Of a stretch of 29,237 bases of DNA, positions 14,229-22,084 are shown piece by piece; the stretch's first letter is position 1, and the number at the start of each line of letters is the position of its first letter. Source of the stretch: UBA4735 sp035935465. GTDB taxonomy: Bacteria; Chloroflexota; Limnocylindria; P2-11E. The stretch lies in assembly GCA_035935465.1 (NCBI GenBank), contig DASYXA010000029.1, forward strand, positions 1 through 29,237, written 5' to 3'. Position numbers and translations under genes: made by a program. A model generated the notes under the pieces. It did no database searches, had not been told where the DNA came from, and was given only the letters and a program-made list of their open reading frames with translations.

Positions 14229-14236
14229 ACAATAGT
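14229..14236. promoter_or_regulatory. Overlapping divergent -10 boxes (dehydrogenase/methyltransferase)
   Basis: Only 20 nt separate the two divergent start codons. Minus-strand TATTGT (14234-14229) is 6 nt from GTG 14222, and plus-strand AATAGT (14231-14236) is 6 nt from ATG 14243. The near-symmetric ACAATAGT island serves both sides, so both mRNAs would be leaderless. Confidence 0.45.
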
Positions 14237-14242
14237 CCCGAC

Positions 14243-15217
14243 ATGACGAGGGCGACGAAGCGCATCGCGGTGGACGACGTCGCCGCGCACAACCAGAAGA
14301 TGTGGGACCGCCTGGCGGTCGCGGGGATCCCCTATACCCGCCCGCAGGGCACCCCGCCCCGGACGATGGCGGGCAAGCGCGCGTTCCTCGACCCGAATGG
14401 CCGGCTGGCCGGCCTGCCGATCAAGGGACAGCGCGTGCTCGCGCTGGCCGGCGGCGGCGGCTGGCACCCGGTGCTCTTCGCGGAGCTCGGCGCCGAGACG
14501 ACCGTGCTCGACATCAGCGCGCGCCAGCTGAAGACCGTGCGGGACCTCTCTCGGTCGCGCGGCGTGACTCTGCGCCTGCTGCAGGGCGACATGCGCGACC
14601 TCTCCGCGTTCAAGGACGGCGCGTTCGACCTCGTCTGGCACAGCCACTCGATCGTGTTCGTCCCCGACGCGGCCCGCGTGATCGCCGAGGTGGGCCGCGT
14701 CCTCGCACCCGGCGGCGTGTACCGCGCGTCGACGATGCATCCGGTGACGCTGCGGATGTACGGGACCTGGACCGGGACCGGCTGGGGCTTCCTCCAGAGC
14801 TACTTCGCCGACGGCGCGGTGCCGTTCGTCGATCCGACGTGGGAGTTCGAGGACGTGACCGTCGACGCGCCGACCCTCGAATACGGGCACCGGATCTCGG
14901 ATCTGATCAACGCCTGCGCGGCGGCGGGCCTCATGATCGACGGCTTCTGGGAGACGACGCCGGGCGAGATCTCGACCAAGGTCCCGCTGCGCGCGTTGCC
15001 GCCGACGACCCTGCTCGCGGAGCGCGAGGACGTGGAGCCCGGATCGGACGATGCGCTCGAGCGCTACCTGCCCGCGTTCATCGAATGGCGCGCGCGGAAG
15101 GTCAGCCCTCCGTCCGGCTTCGGATCGCGTGCGCGTACTGCGACGCGATCTCCGAAAGCTTCCGCATCGCGACGGGCAGGTTCACCGACCAGCCGACGCC
15201 GACCACCTTCTCGGTGA
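14243..15217 (+). CDS. SAM-dependent methyltransferase (class I), with a read-through C-terminal tail
   Basis: The 324-aa frame has a class I methyltransferase core. VLALAGGGGWHPVLFAELGA is motif I (SAM-binding, about residues 65-84), TTVLDIS is motif II, LLQGDMRDLSAF is the acidic loop, and FDLVWHSHSIVFV is motif IV, followed by LAPGGVYRAST. The substrate is unknown. Conserved-looking sequence ends near YLPAFIEWRARK (about residue 285). The remaining ~38 residues are Arg/Ser/Pro-rich and antisense to the DUF5808-like gene (116-nt overlap), so the natural stop may have been lost or the tail may be non-functional. Confidence 0.82.
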   Translation: MTRATKRIAVDDVAAHNQKMWDRLAVAGIPYTRPQGTPPRTMAGKRAFLDPNGRLAGLPIKGQRVLALAGGGGWHPVLFAELGAETTVLDISARQLKTVRDLSRSRGVTLRLLQGDMRDLSAFKDGAFDLVWHSHSIVFVPDAARVIAEVGRVLAPGGVYRASTMHPVTLRMYGTWTGTGWGFLQSYFADGAVPFVDPTWEFEDVTVDAPTLEYGHRISDLINACAAAGLMIDGFWETTPGEISTKVPLRALPPTTLLAEREDVEPGSDDALERYLPAFIEWRARKVSPPSGFGSRARTATRSPKASASRRAGSPTSRRRPPSR

Positions 15218-15413
15218 ACACCACCTCACTGTCGGGCGACCAGTACGCGTCTTTCACGCGCTGCAGGTCCGGGATGCGGAAGTCGTAGGGCACGACCCCC
15301 GCGACCTTGCCGTGCCAGGTGCGCTCCGCGGCCGGCTTCTTGAGCTCCTGGTAGATGGCGCCGAAGAACGCGAGCCAGATCGCCGTGCGAACGAGATTCA
15401 GGAGGTCCTTCAT
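15102..15413 (-). CDS. Small DUF5808-like protein
   Basis: This is a 103-aa protein starting at ATG 15413, where ATGA overlaps the pyrE stop. The N-terminus holds one moderately hydrophobic helix (LVRTAIWLAFFGAIY). The C-terminal half contains VPYDFRIPDL, AYWSPDSEVVFTEKVVGVGW and SVNLP, which match the W-x-P-D-D/S ... F-T/V-P-K ... G-x-G-W-S/T-x-N pattern I associate with DUF5808. No catalytic function is known for that family. Linkage to pyrE may be only transcriptional. Confidence 0.65.
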   Translation of the reverse strand: MKDLLNLVRTAIWLAFFGAIYQELKKPAAERTWHGKVAGVVPYDFRIPDLQRVKDAYWSPDSEVVFTEKVVGVGWSVNLPVAMRKLSEIASQYAHAIRSRTEG

Positions 15414-16012
15414 GCCCGCAGCGCAGGTGCAGGTGTGGTGCCAGGCTTCACCAGCGCGACGCCGTGCGCGCACTGCGGGCACTCGGCGGCGTCGTACGTG
15501 GGGATCGACACGTCCCAGAGGGCGATGATCGGGAGACCGTCGAACCGGGCCTGACCCGCGGACCGGTCGACGAGGACGCCGACGCCGACGACGTCGGCGC
15601 CGCTGTCGCGAACCGCGTGGATCGTCTCCTGGACCGAGCCGCCGGTCGACATGACGTCGTCGACCACGAGCACCCGCTCCCCCGGATTGAGGCGGAAGCC
15701 GCGCCGGAACTCGCGACCGCGTCCATCGGCGGTCCGCTCCGCGTAGACGGCACGCACACCGAGCTGCCGCGCGACCTCGTGGGCGAGGATGATCCCGCCG
15801 GTGGTCGGCCCGGCGACCGTCTGCACGCCGAGGCTGCGCGCCGATTCCGCGATCGACTGGCAGAGCCGCTCGGTCTCCTGGGGCCACTGGAGCACCTGGA
15901 ACTTCTCGAGATAGAACGGCGAGTGCCTGCCCGATGCGAGCAGAAAGTGTCCCTCGAGGTAGGCCCCGGCTCGGCTGAAGATGTCCTCGACCACGGTCGA
16001 TCCGATGCGCAC
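15410..16012 (-). CDS. pyrE: Orotate phosphoribosyltransferase (thermophile-type)
   Basis: PyrE joins orotate to PRPP to give orotidine 5'-phosphate in pyrimidine synthesis. The product is 200 aa from GTG 16012. The PRPP-binding loop VLVVDDVMSTGGS (residues 114-126) is intact, together with AGPTTGGIILAHEV (67-80) and HFLLASGRHSPFYLEK (22-37). The C-terminus carries ECPQCAHG and VKPGT, typical of the subgroup often annotated as thermophile-type OPRTase. The longer open frame upstream lacks family similarity and overlaps pgl, so GTG 16012 is preferred. A CATACT box lies 8 nt upstream. Confidence 0.9.
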   Translation of the reverse strand: MRIGSTVVEDIFSRAGAYLEGHFLLASGRHSPFYLEKFQVLQWPQETERLCQSIAESARSLGVQTVAGPTTGGIILAHEVARQLGVRAVYAERTADGRGREFRRGFRLNPGERVLVVDDVMSTGGSVQETIHAVRDSGADVVGVGVLVDRSAGQARFDGLPIIALWDVSIPTYDAAECPQCAHGVALVKPGTTPAPALRA

Positions 16013-16020
16013 CGCTGAAA

Positions 16021-16028
16021 AGTATGCT
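16021..16028. promoter_or_regulatory. Overlapping divergent -10 boxes (pyrE/pgl)
   Basis: Minus-strand CATACT (16026-16021) is 8 nt from pyrE GTG 16012. Plus-strand TATGCT (16023-16028) is 13 nt before the preferred pgl ATG 16042. Both directions share the same AT-rich island within a 29-nt intergenic gap. Confidence 0.4.
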
Positions 16029-16041
16029 GCCTTTCGACCGG

Positions 16042-16680
16042 ATGCGATCGCCGACCGTGTTCCCCGATGCCGAGCGACTCGCGGCCGCGGCCGCGACGAT
16101 CGTGGCCGAGACGCTGCGCTCCACGCCCACGCTCCGGCTGGTGCTCGCCGGTGGCAACACGCCGAAGCGCTGCTACGCGCTCCTCGCCGGGATGGGCTTG
16201 GAGTGGTCACGGGTCACGGTGCTGTTCGGCGACGAGCGCTGCCTTCCGCCGCTCGACCCGGAGACCAATTACCGGAGCGCGAACGAGACGCTCCTGCGGA
16301 TCGCGTGTCCGGCGACGGTCCACCGCATCCCGGGCGAGCTCGGGCCTGACGAGGCCGCGGCCGCGTACGAGCCGGTCGTCGCGGCCGGCCCGCTCGACCT
16401 CGTGCTGCTCGGCATCGGGACCGACGGTCACACGGCGTCGCTCTTCCCGAACGACCCCGCACTCCGCGCGGCCGGCTACGTCGCCGGGGTGCGCGACGCG
16501 CCGAAACCGCCGCCCGAGCGCGTGACCATGACGCTCCGCGCCCTGCGCGGCGCGAAGCGGGTGGTGATCCTCGCGGCCGGCGCCGACAAGAGGGACGCTG
16601 TGCGCAAGGCGTTCGCCGGTGCGGCGCCCGCGGGCATGATCGAGCACGCCGAATGGCTCGTGACCGCGGACGCGCGGTAG
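16042..16680 (+). CDS. pgl: 6-phosphogluconolactonase
   Basis: Pgl hydrolyses 6-phosphoglucono-1,5-lactone to 6-phosphogluconate. The product is 212 aa from ATG 16042. An ATG six codons upstream (16024) is possible but overlaps the -10-like box. Family motifs are LRLVLAGGNTPKRCY near the N-terminus, VLFGDERCLPPLDPETNY in the middle, and LLGIGTDGHTASLFP, the catalytic and phosphate-binding region. It heads the plus-strand run pgl-eda-glucoamylase-lipoprotein-MFS. Its product feeds either the pentose phosphate or the Entner-Doudoroff route, the latter suggested by the adjacent eda. Confidence 0.94.
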   Translation: MRSPTVFPDAERLAAAAATIVAETLRSTPTLRLVLAGGNTPKRCYALLAGMGLEWSRVTVLFGDERCLPPLDPETNYRSANETLLRIACPATVHRIPGELGPDEAAAAYEPVVAAGPLDLVLLGIGTDGHTASLFPNDPALRAAGYVAGVRDAPKPPPERVTMTLRALRGAKRVVILAAGADKRDAVRKAFAGAAPAGMIEHAEWLVTADAR

Positions 16681-16683
16681 CAT
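16678..16683 (+). promoter_or_regulatory. Possible internal leaderless -10 box for eda
   Basis: TAGCAT overlaps the pgl stop codon and ends exactly 6 nt before the eda ATG at 16690. It has the same geometry as the other leaderless-type boxes here and may allow eda transcription independent of pgl. Confidence 0.35.
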
Positions 16684-16689
16684 TCGATC

Positions 16690-17361
16690 ATGGCGATCGC
16701 GCAGCGGCCCATCGTCACGCGGCGGGACATGCTCAGGATCTTCGGCGAAGACCGGCTCGTCGCCGTGATCCGCACGGCGACGCCCGAGCTGGCCGAGCGC
16801 GCCGCGCGTGCCGTCGCGGAAGCGGGCGTGCGGCTCGTCGAGATCACGCTCACCGTGCCGGATGCGATCGAGCTCATCGCGAAGCTCGCGAACGACGGCA
16901 CCTTCCGTGACGCCGGTGCGGTCGTCGGCGCGGGCACCGTGCTCTCGGGCGCGCAGGCGGAGGACGCGCTCCTGGCCGGCGCGCGCTTCCTCGTGAGTCC
17001 CGCGCTGATCCCCGACATGATCAAGGCGGGACGCGCGCATGACGCGGTGACGATGCCGGGCACGCTCACCGCGACGGAGATGGTGGCGGCGGCGGAGGCC
17101 GGCGCCGACTTCATCAAGGTCTATCCGGTCGCGACCGTCGGCGGACCGGCCTACATCGCGAACATCCGCCGGGCCCTGCACCTCCTGCCGCTCGTCGTCA
17201 CGGGGAACATCGAGTACGACGAGATCCCGGAGTACCTGAGGGTCGGCGTCGTCGGCTTCGGAATCGGCGGCCCGCTCATCCCGTCCGACCCGCTCGCGCG
17301 CGGCGACCATGCGGCGCTCGTCGCGAACGCGCGGCGGTTCCTCGCGGCCACGCGCGCCTAG
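16690..17361 (+). CDS. eda: KDPG/KHG aldolase (2-keto-3-deoxy-6-phosphogluconate aldolase)
   Basis: Eda cleaves 2-keto-3-deoxy-6-phosphogluconate to pyruvate and glyceraldehyde 3-phosphate, the last Entner-Doudoroff step. The 223-aa product has the class I aldolase barrel signatures: VAVIR (Arg28), VEITL with the catalytic Glu51, GAGTVLS, FLVSPALIPD, MPGTLTATE and IKVYP with the Schiff-base Lys143. It follows pgl by 9 nt and precedes the glucoamylase by 5 nt. No 6-phosphogluconate dehydratase (edd) lies in the window, so some other KDPG- or KHG-forming route remains possible. Confidence 0.93.
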   Translation: MAIAQRPIVTRRDMLRIFGEDRLVAVIRTATPELAERAARAVAEAGVRLVEITLTVPDAIELIAKLANDGTFRDAGAVVGAGTVLSGAQAEDALLAGARFLVSPALIPDMIKAGRAHDAVTMPGTLTATEMVAAAEAGADFIKVYPVATVGGPAYIANIRRALHLLPLVVTGNIEYDEIPEYLRVGVVGFGIGGPLIPSDPLARGDHAALVANARRFLAATRA

Positions 17362-17366
17362 ACCGG

Positions 17367-19382
17367 ATGCCGCGCGACCTACCAGTCGGGAACGGCGACC
17401 TCCTCGTCACGTTCGACAGCCGCTACCAGCTCCGCGACATCTACTACCCCCAGGTCGGGCTCGAGAACCACACCGGCGGCGAACCGTGCCGCTTCGGGAT
17501 CTGGGCCGACGGACGGTTCGCCTGGACCGGGGACGACGGGTGGGAGCGCGACCTGCGATTCGCGCACGAGACGCTGGTCAGCGAGGTCACGCTGGGGCAT
17601 AGCGGGCTCGGCGTGCGCGTACGCTGCCGTGACACCGTCGACTTCGACCGCAACATCTACCTGAAGGAGGTCACGGTCGAGGACGTCACGGGCGCCGATC
17701 GCGACGTCCGGCTGTTCCAGCACTTCGACGCGCACCTCTGGGGCAACGACATCGGCGACTCCGCGTTCTACGACCCGCGGACGCGCGCGATCGTCCACTA
17801 CAAGGGCCGCCGGTACTTCCTCATCACCGGCGTGAACGCGAAGGGCGAGTCCGGGCTGACCTCGTTCGCGATCGGCCTGAAGGAGGCGCTCGGCCGCGAG
17901 GGCACCTGGCGCGACGCCGAGGATGGCGACCTCTCGCGGAACCTCGTCGCGCAGGGCTCCATCGACAGCGTCGGGATGCTCGGCCTGCGCGTGCCGGCGA
18001 ACGGACTGGCGACGGCGACGTTCGTGATCGGCGCCGGGCAGACGTACGACGAGGTCCGCGATCTGGACAAGCTGGTGCGCGAGCGGGGCGTGGGCTCGTT
18101 CCTGTCACGCACGGGCGACTACTGGAATCTCTGGGCGAACAAGGACGAGACGATCGCGGAGCACCTCCCCGATCCGCTCATTCACCTGTACAAGCAGTCG
18201 ACGCTCATCATCCGGACCCAGGTCGACAACCGCGGCGCGATCATCGCCGGTAACGACTCGGACGTCCTGCGGTTCAACCGGGACACGTACTCCTACCTGT
18301 GGCCGCGGGATGGCGCGCTCGTCGCGCACGCGCTCGATCTCGCGGGCTACGGAGAGGTCACCCGCCGGTTCTTCTACCTCTGCGGCGAGCTCATGACCCG
18401 CGACGGCTACCTGCTCCACAAGTACAACCCCGACGGCTCGCTCGGCTCGTCGTGGCATGCCTGGTCGACGCCGGACGGCCGGCTCGAGCTCCCGATCCAG
18501 GAGGATGAGACGGGCCTGCCGATCTGGGCACTCTGGCAGCACTACGACCGAGACCGCGACATCGAGTTCGTCCGGCCGCTCTACCGGAAGCTCGTGCGCA
18601 CCGGCGCGGACTTCATGTCGAGCTACCGCGAGCCGCGGACCAAGCTCCCCGCGCCGTCGTTCGACCTCTGGGAGGAGCGCCGCGGGATCCACGCGTTCAC
18701 GACCGCGGCGGTGTGGGCGGGCCTCTCGGCGGCGCGCGACTTCGCGGCGGCCTTCGGCCAGCACGATCTGTCGAAGCGCTACGGCACCGCCGCCGACGAG
18801 ATCAAGGCCGCCGCGCTCGCCCACCTCTACGACGAGGAGCGCGGGCGCTTCGTGCGCACGGTCACGGTCCTGCCGGACGGCACGATCACGAAGGATGCGA
18901 CCCTCGACATGTCCATCGCCGGGATCTTCCTGTTCGGCATGCTGCCGGCCGAGGACCCGCGCGTGGTCGCGACGATGCGCGCGCTCGAGGAGCGGCTCTG
19001 GGTGAAGACGGCCATCGGCGGCTTCGCGCGCTACGAGAACGACTACTACTTCCAGCAGTCGCAGGACATCGCGACCGTGCCCGGGAACCCGTGGTTCGTC
19101 GCGACGCTCTGGGTGGCCGAGCACCACATCGCCGTCGCGAAGACCCTGGCCGACCTCGATCGGCCGCGCGAGCTCCTCGAGTGGTGCGCGACGAAGGCGA
19201 ACCGCTCCGGCGTCCTCGCCGAGCAGGTGCATCCCCTCACCGGAGATCCGATGTCCGTCGCGCCGCTCACCTGGTCGCATGCCGCGTACGTCGGCGCCGT
19301 CCAGCGCTACGCGCGCAGGGCGCACCTGCTGAAGGAACGGCTGCGCGAGCGGGCGAAGAGCGCCGGCGAGGTCATCGCCTGA
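17367..19382 (+). CDS. Glycoside hydrolase family 15 (glucoamylase-type) enzyme
   Basis: This is a 671-aa protein without a signal peptide, probably cytoplasmic. Residues about 1-250 form the N-terminal beta-sandwich typical of prokaryotic GH15 enzymes (GNGDLLVTFDSRYQLRDIYYP). The C-terminal (alpha/alpha)6 barrel carries YSYLWPRDGAL, LPIQEDETGLPIWALWQHY, the general-acid region SFDLWEERRG (about 432-441) and the general-base region GVLAEQVHPLTGDP (about 613-626). Members release glucose from starch, isomalto-oligosaccharides or trehalose; specificity is not readable by eye. Linked to pgl and eda, it may feed stored or imported glucan into central metabolism. Its TGA overlaps the CTG start of the next gene. 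Confidence 0.9.
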   Translation: MPRDLPVGNGDLLVTFDSRYQLRDIYYPQVGLENHTGGEPCRFGIWADGRFAWTGDDGWERDLRFAHETLVSEVTLGHSGLGVRVRCRDTVDFDRNIYLKEVTVEDVTGADRDVRLFQHFDAHLWGNDIGDSAFYDPRTRAIVHYKGRRYFLITGVNAKGESGLTSFAIGLKEALGREGTWRDAEDGDLSRNLVAQGSIDSVGMLGLRVPANGLATATFVIGAGQTYDEVRDLDKLVRERGVGSFLSRTGDYWNLWANKDETIAEHLPDPLIHLYKQSTLIIRTQVDNRGAIIAGNDSDVLRFNRDTYSYLWPRDGALVAHALDLAGYGEVTRRFFYLCGELMTRDGYLLHKYNPDGSLGSSWHAWSTPDGRLELPIQEDETGLPIWALWQHYDRDRDIEFVRPLYRKLVRTGADFMSSYREPRTKLPAPSFDLWEERRGIHAFTTAAVWAGLSAARDFAAAFGQHDLSKRYGTAADEIKAAALAHLYDEERGRFVRTVTVLPDGTITKDATLDMSIAGIFLFGMLPAEDPRVVATMRALEERLWVKTAIGGFARYENDYYFQQSQDIATVPGNPWFVATLWVAEHHIAVAKTLADLDRPRELLEWCATKANRSGVLAEQVHPLTGDPMSVAPLTWSHAAYVGAVQRYARRAHLLKERLRERAKSAGEVIA

Positions 19383-20353
19383 AGGGCGCGGTCGGTCTGC
19401 TGGGCGCGGCGCTCGTACTGGCGTCCTGCGGCCCGGGAGCGACGGCCGTCCCGAGCGCGGCGGCGGCCTGCACCGCGGCGACGTTCATCCTCGCGAATCC
19501 CGCAGGACTCCTCTGTCTCGACGACAGCGCGCGCGTGCTCGGTCGCGTGGTCGAGCTGCCGGCGACGAGCGCGCCGGCGCTCCCGTCCCTCAGCCCGGAC
19601 CACACCCAGCTCCTCTTCGCGCTCACGCAAGCGCCGGACCCGAAGACCGGGTTCGGCACCGACATCTACGCCGTCAACCTCGACGGCACCGACCTGCATC
19701 CGGTCATCCCGCACGAGAGTGAGAACGTCTTCTACGACACCCCGCGCTACGACTCCACCGCCACCTTCCTCTACTTCCACCGCAACGCGGCGATCGTGAA
19801 GAACGGGACGTACGTCGGGAACGAATCGACGATCGAGCGGATGAACGTGAAGACCGGCGAGCGCGTTCGGATCCTGAGCGACGCCGCGGACCCGTCGATC
19901 TCCAGCGACGGCACGCGCATCGCGTTCATCCACCTGAAGGACGGCCAGAACGAGAACATCTGGATCGCCAACAGCGACGGCACGAACGCGCATCCCCTCT
20001 TCGCGGGCGATACCTGGTTCTACATCCAGGCGCCCCGGTTCTCGCCGGGATCGGACACCGTCGTGTTCTGCGCCGCGGGGCACAGCGCGCCGAGGTCGAG
20101 CGACCGCTACCTACCGCATGGCGCGCACCTCGGGATCCCTTCGGAGATCTTCGTCGTCAACGCCGACGGCACCGGGCTCCGCTCGGTCGCGCAGACCGGC
20201 GACGACACCTTCCCCGCCTGGTCCGTCGACGGATCGAGCCTCGCGTACGTCTCGACCGGCGCGTTCTTCCAGCTGACGCTGAAGGGTCTCGCGATCAAGA
20301 CGCTCGCGTCCGGCGACAACTTCTTCTTCGGCGACATCACCTGGCTGAAGTAG
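19379..20353 (+). CDS. TolB-like beta-propeller lipoprotein, apparent CTG start
   Basis: The frame has no ATG, GTG or TTG near its beginning. A CTG at 19379-19381 overlaps the glucoamylase stop as CTGA and would give MKGAVGLLGAALVLASCG. That is a textbook type II signal peptide: Lys at 2, a hydrophobic core and lipobox L-A-S-C with Cys17. The mature part repeats TolB/PD40 blade motifs, such as TDIYAVNLDGTDLHPV, ENIWIANSDGTNAHPLF and SEIFVVNADGTGLRSV. The protein is about 324 aa, membrane-anchored outside the cytoplasm. The function is unknown; a solute- or polymer-sensing role next to an exporter is possible. It is strongly similar in style to the truncated protein at the left edge. Confidence 0.75.
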   Translation: MKGAVGLLGAALVLASCGPGATAVPSAAAACTAATFILANPAGLLCLDDSARVLGRVVELPATSAPALPSLSPDHTQLLFALTQAPDPKTGFGTDIYAVNLDGTDLHPVIPHESENVFYDTPRYDSTATFLYFHRNAAIVKNGTYVGNESTIERMNVKTGERVRILSDAADPSISSDGTRIAFIHLKDGQNENIWIANSDGTNAHPLFAGDTWFYIQAPRFSPGSDTVVFCAAGHSAPRSSDRYLPHGAHLGIPSEIFVVNADGTGLRSVAQTGDDTFPAWSVDGSSLAYVSTGAFFQLTLKGLAIKTLASGDNFFFGDITWLK

Positions 20354-20360
20354 CCGCCTG

Positions 20361-21617
20361 ATGCGCGTTCCGCCCGGCCTCTCGCCGCTGCGGCATCGCG
20401 ACTTCGCGCTGTACTGGGTCGGCCAGTGCGTCTCGCAGATCGGCACGTTCATCGAGATGACCGCGACCACGTACCTGCTCTACGCGATCACCAGCTCACC
20501 GCTGCTCCTCGGGCTCGGCGGGCTCGTCCGGGGCGTGCCGATCCTCGGCCTCGCCCTCTTCGGCGGCGCGCTCGCCGACCGCATCGACCGCCGGCGCCTG
20601 CTCCTGTTCACGCAGTGCGCGCAGGTCGTGACCTCGCTCATCCTCGGGACCCTGGTCGCGACCGGCGCGGTCCAGTTCTGGCACATCTACGTCATCGGCT
20701 TCGTGAACTCGACGCTCTCGGCGTTCGACGCCCCGGCCCGCAACTCCTTCTACCCGCAGCTCATCCCGCGCGCCGACTTCCAGAACGCCGTGACCCTGAG
20801 CTCCGTCATCTTCCGGCTCTCGACGCTCCTCGGGCCGGCGATCGCGGGCATCCTCATCGCGACCGTCGGCGCGGCGAGCCCATTCTTCGTGAACGCAGCG
20901 AGCTACTTCGCGATCATCTTCGCCCTTCTCGCCATCCGCACGAAGTTCGCGGCCGCCGCGGGCCTGCGGGTCTCGCTGCGGAGCTCCGCATGGGGCGGCA
21001 TCCAGTACGCCCGGAGGAGCCCGGTGCTGCCGCTGATCCTCGCGACGGAGATGGCCCTCTCGATCTTCGGCCACAACAGCGCCTTGATCACGATCTTCGC
21101 CCGCGACGTCCTGCACGTCGGCCCCGCGGGCCTTGGCCTCCTGCTCTCGGCCGTCGGCGCGGGCGCGATCGGCGGGACGATCGTGTTGGTCGTGCTGGGC
21201 GAGATCCGGCCGAAGGGCGCGCTGATGATCGTCGCCGGCGGCCTCTACGCCGCGGCGCTCCTCGGCTTCGCCGTCTCGACGTCATTCGCGCTATCCATGG
21301 CGGTCCTGTTCGTGCTCGGGGTCGCCGACGCCGGCTGGGGCGCGATGCGCAACACGATCGCCCAGCTCGCGACCGCCGACGCGTACCGCGGCCGGGTCAT
21401 GTCGATGATCACCGTGACCAGCCGGGGGCTCACGAACGCCGGGCAGATCGAGACCGGGGCGATCGTCGCGGCGGCCGGACCGGCGGTCGGGGCCGCGCTC
21501 AACGCCGTGCTCGTCGGGCTCAGCGTCGCGACCGTCGCCCTGCGCTCGCCGCGACTCCGCCGGTTCCGCTCGAGCGCGCACGTCGATGTCGACGGCGCGG
21601 AGGCCGCCGCGCCCTAG
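20361..21617 (+). CDS. MFS transporter, EntS-like (MFS_3)
   Basis: This is a 418-aa polytopic membrane protein with the expected 12 hydrophobic segments. Signatures are LRHRDFALYWVGQCVSQIG at the N-terminus, GGALADRIDRRRLLL (the MFS loop 2-3 motif) and NTIAQLATADAYRGRVMSM in the second half. It resembles the enterobactin-exporter-like MFS_3 branch, whose members export diverse small molecules. The substrate is unknown. It starts 7 nt after the lipoprotein stop and ends the five-gene plus-strand run. Confidence 0.9.
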   Translation: MRVPPGLSPLRHRDFALYWVGQCVSQIGTFIEMTATTYLLYAITSSPLLLGLGGLVRGVPILGLALFGGALADRIDRRRLLLFTQCAQVVTSLILGTLVATGAVQFWHIYVIGFVNSTLSAFDAPARNSFYPQLIPRADFQNAVTLSSVIFRLSTLLGPAIAGILIATVGAASPFFVNAASYFAIIFALLAIRTKFAAAAGLRVSLRSSAWGGIQYARRSPVLPLILATEMALSIFGHNSALITIFARDVLHVGPAGLGLLLSAVGAGAIGGTIVLVVLGEIRPKGALMIVAGGLYAAALLGFAVSTSFALSMAVLFVLGVADAGWGAMRNTIAQLATADAYRGRVMSMITVTSRGLTNAGQIETGAIVAAAGPAVGAALNAVLVGLSVATVALRSPRLRRFRSSAHVDVDGAEAAAP

Positions 21618-21635
21618 CCCGCTCGCTCCGGGGAG

Positions 21636-22055
21636 CTACGCGGTCCTTCGCGATGTCGTTCGCGCCTTCGCGGGCCGTCTCTTCGCGAGATTGTGCCCGA
21701 CCGCGGCTTTCACGATCGCCCTGAGCGCGCGTTCGTCGAGCTTCTCGCTCCGAGCGACATCGATCGCCCGCGACTTGCCCAGGAGCTGCGCGTTGAAGAG
21801 GCGCTTCGGGTCCGGAAGGCTCGAGCCCGCGGAGAACGAGAGCCTCACCCGCTCCTTGAGGATGATCCCGATGCAGACCATCCCGTCGTGCGACCAGACG
21901 GCCGAGCCCAGCGGGTTGCTGGGCCGCTTCCACTTCACATCCTCGGAGATCTCGGGGTCCGCGTCGTGGACGATCGCGCGGAGCTTCGCCAGCGTCGCTC
22001 CGCGCCAGTCGGGCGTCTTCGCGATCAGCTCAGCGACCGGTCCCGCTCGGGTCAT
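21636..22055 (-). CDS. DUF1801 (YdhG-like) domain protein
   Basis: This is a 139-aa protein. The segment from about residue 12 to 115 matches the DUF1801 pattern: LAKLRAIVHDADPEISEDVKWKRPSNPLGSAVWS, with the characteristic WKRP/W-G-x-P element, followed by CIGIILKERVRLSFSAGSSL. The family is related to iron-chaperone-like and YdhG proteins, with poorly defined function. The basic tail is RRPAKARTTSRRTA. It lies 29 nt downstream of adenosine deaminase with a GAAGGAG site before ATG 22055, so it is probably in the same transcript. Confidence 0.85.
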   Translation of the reverse strand: MTRAGPVAELIAKTPDWRGATLAKLRAIVHDADPEISEDVKWKRPSNPLGSAVWSHDGMVCIGIILKERVRLSFSAGSSLPDPKRLFNAQLLGKSRAIDVARSEKLDERALRAIVKAAVGHNLAKRRPAKARTTSRRTA

Positions 22056-22084
22056 GCGGCCCCCACGCTCCTTCGTCCCGCAGG

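Noticed and set aside
18105..19325. Minus-strand open frame (406 aa) opposite the GH15 gene, and similar frames at 9185-10147, 16207-17310 and 20496-21116
   Set aside because: All lie antisense to well-supported enzymes and show only Arg/Asp/Glu/Val-rich shadow composition.
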